A stretch of 64,000 nt of DNA from Strongylocentrotus purpuratus. Its lineage: Eukaryota > Echinodermata > Echinoidea > Camarodonta > Strongylocentrotidae. This document shows, in pieces, positions 59,747 to 64,000 of the stretch. Under the pieces are notes generated by a model. It saw only the letters and a list, made by a program, of their open reading frames with translations, did not search any database and was not told the DNA's origin. Positions within the stretch are counted from its first letter, which is position 1; each line of letters begins with the position of its first letter. Made by a program: the position numbers and the translations under genes. The stretch covers positions 496,001 to 560,000 of the forward strand of contig NW_022145528.1 in assembly GCF_000002235.5 (NCBI RefSeq). Direction: 5' to 3'.

Positions 59747-59863
59747 TGGTTATAGTACATTAATCAAATTATATTAACTTGATTACATCAAGAAGAGTGA
59801 TACTAGGGAGAAACATGAGACATCCATATATACAGAGACAGAGAGGGGGCAGGGGAGTCGGTG

Positions 59864-59867
<4 letters not shown>

Positions 59868-59907
<40 letters not shown>
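59868..59907. repeat. (GA)n microsatellite
   Basis: About 20 GA units. The flanking Arg/Glu and Ser/Leu frames are artefacts. Confidence 0.93.
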
Positions 59908-59910
<3 letters not shown>

Positions 59911-62900
59911 AAAGACAGTGAAGGGCGGTGTACTTACAATGGGCATGACCTTCAAACCCCTCCTCCATGACCCAGAAAGACTGGTCTGATACCTATCCCC
60001 TTGACCCATGCGGGCCTCATCCGCTGCCCCGCCTCCCCCCGGTCAGACCTTTATCGGACCCCCGTATCACCACACAGCTGTTCCAAGTTCAGCCATCCAC
60101 CTCACCTGACCCCATCATAAAAACATCTTGAACGAAATTCATCCCAAAATAGTAAGCATTAAACCACCTGTACAGGGCCACCTAAGGTCATTGTGACGTC
60201 ACAATACAACTCGCTCTTATTCGTCTACCATTGCACTCGTGCAACGATTTTTGTATGATGTAAAGATTTGTGAAGTAAAGAAGAAGAGAGATATTGAGAG
60301 AGGGGCCCCACCGCGAAGCGACGCATCAAATGGTTTCTTTCTGACGTGCAGAATCTATTCCGTGAAAGTCAAACAGAGTATTTTAATAATAGCAGGAAGT
60401 GTGTGCATGGCTCTTTTCTTTTCACCCTTTTTTGTGCCTTTCTTCTTTTTTTTAAACAATTTTGATAAACCCCCTTTTGATCTCTCTCTCCCTTTTCATG
60501 ACGAAGTCACGCAGGGAGATCAAATACACGACCCATACCTCCAAATGGCTGTCTCCACCTCTCTCCTTTTCTCTCTCTCCTCCCCTCTGTCTCTCTTTCT
60601 ACCTGACAAAAAAGAAATATTTCCTTGAGGGCTAATATGGGCTTTTTATTCCACCTGAACAGAATTGAATCAAAATCATGAAAAGGTACTGCTTAATGCC
60701 CCCAAGCAACATTTCTTTTACTCACGCCATGGAAGGTGGGCATTGGAAACAGAGAAGAATAGTTTTGACAATTCGGCAGACGGTTGATATCCGTTCCATT
60801 GTCCAAGAAAAAAGTTCAAGTTCTCTCTTTCGATACGCCGCCCCAGTGTCAGGAGGGTGGTTGCATTGTGACGTCACAGAGGCGCCGTTTAAGGTGGAGA
60901 CGCAAGTTGGATTTGCGGGTTTGGGATGATGTGATTATGTTCATTGCTTTGAGCTTCCTATACCGCAAGAAATTAGATAATATTGTTCTTATGTTTGTCA
61001 TTTTTAGGAACACGACAGAAGAAGTAGAAGAAAAAGAAAGGGAGGAGAAGAAGGAGGAGGAGAAGAAAGAACATTATTGTACTCTGCGGTTTGTACCGCT
61101 TTGCACTTGCTCAACAAGTTCATTTTCATCATCATTTCGATACATCTGTCATCAAGTTTCGAATGAGTTACATGAGAATAATCATATCGACCAGTAAAAT
61201 GGAAGCGTTTCCCTTGATCACTAAATTGTGACTATCAAGAGAAATTTCTTCATGATTTATAGCAGAAGGGAATTTCGAATCTTTCTAACCATGCTAACCT
61301 CCTCAGCTCCATGCCCCCGCCCCCCCCCCCCCCCCCCTCCTCGGTCCTTAAATCGCCCTTCTGTCAAAGTATGCTACCTTGCCGAATTCCCATTTCGTCT
61401 AAAACTCTGATAGTTTTTAATTCAAACGCGACGTTTACCATCTTCTCGTATCATCATGGTCTGAGCAATATCCGATTAAAAATTGGAAAATCTCCTGTTT
61501 GCTACATATAAACTTTCATTTCCTTACTTAATGATGCCAGAGAAGATTTGTGTCATACAGGGGTTGTATAGTAACATATTTGCAAAATAATTATATTTAG
61601 GGTAAATGTATGATTGAAAATGTAAAAAAAAAAAAAAAAAAAGGGAAAATATAATTTTTTGGAAAAGTTTTTTTAGTACAGAGCAAATAGGACGGGAGCT
61701 CGCAAGATACATCACAGCGCTACCAATTCGTGTTTGATTGACTGCACCTTAAAAATATCATAACTTTCTTATTTCGAAATGTGTTTTATTGCTCAAACTT
61801 TCACTAATCTGTTTCTTAAATTTTTCTGCTTCCATCAAAATGAACTCAATATCGGGTTGGACGTCCCCTTTAAAATATCAGGCGTCTTATCAGGGGAGCT
61901 CGGCCAATGTCAGAATAATAATAGTCCAGCGTTTAAAATTAGAGTACTCGCTATATAATTATTGTTATTATTTTATCCTTTGTCATGGGTTTTGGAGGGC
62001 ACAAGAGGGATAAGATGCTAGGAAGCAAAGCGATCGATCTGGGAGTTATATTATTCAATATTCAATATCACTTTAAGTCGAATAAATCATTTCGATACAG
62101 CATAAGAAAAGAATGGATAATGGCCTTAATAGCTACAATTGTTAGAAAATATATTTAGTCTAGACCATATGGTCCGAGGAAGGACCTGCAATTTATTTCA
62201 ATGATTAATTTGAGATTGATGAAAGATTAATCTTTATAGCGATTCCTTTGTTCGCGACGACCCATCCTCAAATGTTATATTCAATATCATCTCTTACTAA
62301 ACTCAACTTCCAATTGTCTATTTTTCGCCATTCTTGTCGGTGAAATAAACAACGACGCCGCGTTTAAGTAAACACAATCGGAAAACAAATAAAGAAGATA
62401 CAATTAGCTTTGATGGATAATGTAGGGTTTCTATTGTTCGATCACAAGTAAGATTATTTTGCCCGCCTCTTTAGTGGGCCACAGACTGTGACCTGTTTAT
62501 TTACCTAAAGAAATTAAGGGACTGTTAATGTCACACTCGATAATCTATTCGCTCTTTTCTCCTTTTTTTTCCCACAAATATGGATAAATTCAAAGAATGG
62601 CGAAAAACCGACAGATTGCGGTTTTGAGCAAATGGCAATCAGTTTACAAAGTTTCTTTCCTTTCTCTCGAAAGATATTGATGCCAGGTTTTTCTTTTTAA
62701 AATATCGTGTCACTGACCGTAATGATGGACCTCGCAGTTTGCCAGTGTAACATGGGTTCAGCCATTGGGAGAGAGGGCGGGGCGAAGACTGGTGCCTTGG
62801 GGCGGCACCAATTTTATTTGGTGGATGCAATGGCTATTGATAATGGGGAGTATACTTGATGTGTCATATTATATCATCTTTTTTGTTTCATTGCATCTCT

Positions 62901-64000
62901 TTTTTCTTCTCTTTACCTTTCTCTATTTTTCTCTCTTTTGTCGCCATTTTGATAGGGGAAGGCGCCCATGTGCCCTGCCCGTGAACTCAATGGATGGAAG
63001 TAAACGGGGTCAAGTTCGGGCGTGGTCATCTTCTATTGCCGGTCGAAGACCCTTGACCACTTTACCAAACCCTAAATCTAACACTGACATACAATCCAAT
63101 TGCAAACCTAACCTTATCCTATAAGATGGCAGCATTTGTGTTTTGTCGGGCCTTAGCTGGCAGAGGTAGATTTCGATGAAATATATTGTTGTGGTAGTGG
63201 TAAGGTGATGGTTGTGGTAAGGTGGTAGGTAGTTCAATTAGTCTAAGAGCAGAAACTCAAAATGCGTCTTGAGATTTTCATATATCCATTCAAGAAATTA
63301 AAAATTAACCAACAGAGAAAATGGCAATTTTGAAATATGGAACAAATGGGAAAGTAACTGTTGTTTGCCACTAATCACAGAGACATCACCGTTCAGCCAA
63401 TTTGAAGAGCCCACACCTATTGTGACGATAACTTTCAAAACTTCAGGACCGTGCCATTTTTGTCCGATTTCATTCAAACTTTCACCAGGCTACTTCTCTG
63501 ATTTCTCTGTTTACCTCTATAATAGTTTGCTATCAAGGTCATATTTCCCTTTAACCCTAACCCTAACCCTATACGTTTGACGAAATAAAGCCCGGAACAA
63601 AATGATGTCGGGTCAAATGGCAAGGACATCACAAAAGTTGTACCAGCAACTCCCAAGATAACCGGTAAATCGATTATAGAAACGAGTTCACAGTTTAAAC
63701 ATAGTTTACCAATTGTAAATTACACAATGAGAATGACAGGAGCGGAAACTATTGATGAATTTCCCAAATCTTCTTCTCCCCCCTTTTTTCTTCCTATTTT
63801 TCCAGTTCAGTCTCGTTCCATAATAGATTTTCATTCTTTGAAATCTTCTCTTTTCAAGTTCGTCTGCAACATATGGTTTACCATTATTATTACTTGTATG
63901 AATATGACAGGTGAAATATTAAAAGCGCCATCATTTTGTTCTTTTTCATTATATTATAATCCTGTGTTTGATGCACAAAAGCAAATTACAACAGCACGAG
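59908..64000. other. No recognised gene in the right end
   Basis: The stretch holds a GAAG-rich tract near 61017-61070, C17 at 61321-61337, A19 near 61624-61642, and short chance frames, the longest (60784-61197) running through the GAAG tract. GC-richer patches at 60840-60910 and 62740-62830 have no coding signature I recognise. Confidence 0.45.
63553..63570. repeat. Interstitial telomere-like hexamers, (AACCCT)3
   Basis: Three AACCCT units, the complement of the animal telomere repeat TTAGGG, within TTTAACCCTAACCCTAACCC. They are too short to mean a chromosome end. Confidence 0.85.

Noticed and set aside
63553-63570. Chromosome end
   Set aside because: Only three telomere-type units, with ordinary sequence on both sides.
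1-64000. LTR retrotransposons, Polintons or other virus-like elements
   Set aside because: No paired direct long terminal repeats and no gag, pol, integrase or capsid-like coding stretch was recognised anywhere in the window.

Overview
The window looks like AT-rich genomic DNA from a marine invertebrate animal, most probably an echinoderm and perhaps a sea urchin. The evidence is metazoan GT-AG introns, an animal-type CYRI/FAM49 gene, tRNA-derived SINEs, many short inverted-repeat DNA elements (MITEs) and abundant simple repeats. The species-level guess is inference. No prokaryotic, organellar or viral layout is present, and no CRISPR array, rRNA or functional tRNA was seen.

Only one host gene is well supported. 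Four plus-strand coding exons between 1076 and 4790 encode the last 115 residues of a CYRI (FAM49, CYFIP-related Rac1 interactor) protein. Its upstream exons lie to the left of the window. The introns and 3' flank hold at least six MITE-type insertions, one of which starts about six bases after a 5' splice site.

From about 6.8 kb to 53 kb I found no convincing gene. This stretch holds a 0.94 kb 13-bp minisatellite, trinucleotide arrays, many (GA)n/(CT)n tracts, unusually frequent long G/C homopolymers, tandem duplications of 150-200 bp units, two copies of a tRNA-derived SINE, possible LINE 3' tails, a dispersed (AAT)n-TATAGCGC repeat and several foldback elements. One foldback is a perfect 61-nt palindrome. 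A few GC-richer islets carry octamer, CRE and E-box motifs and could be regulatory.

From 53.9 to 58.0 kb the minus strand carries a decayed THAP-domain gene (THAP9/P-element-like). The two outer parts of the zinc-binding domain are recognisable, but the central exon is missing. Two inverted ~100 bp repeats 4.1 kb apart bracket the locus and could be the ends of an old DNA transposon. The last 6 kb holds a 208-bp tandem duplication, a palindromic MITE, simple repeats and three telomere-like hexamers.

I see no previously undescribed multi-gene system. The most useful leads are the interlocking MITE families, the THAP locus with its inverted flanking repeats, and the perfect palindrome.
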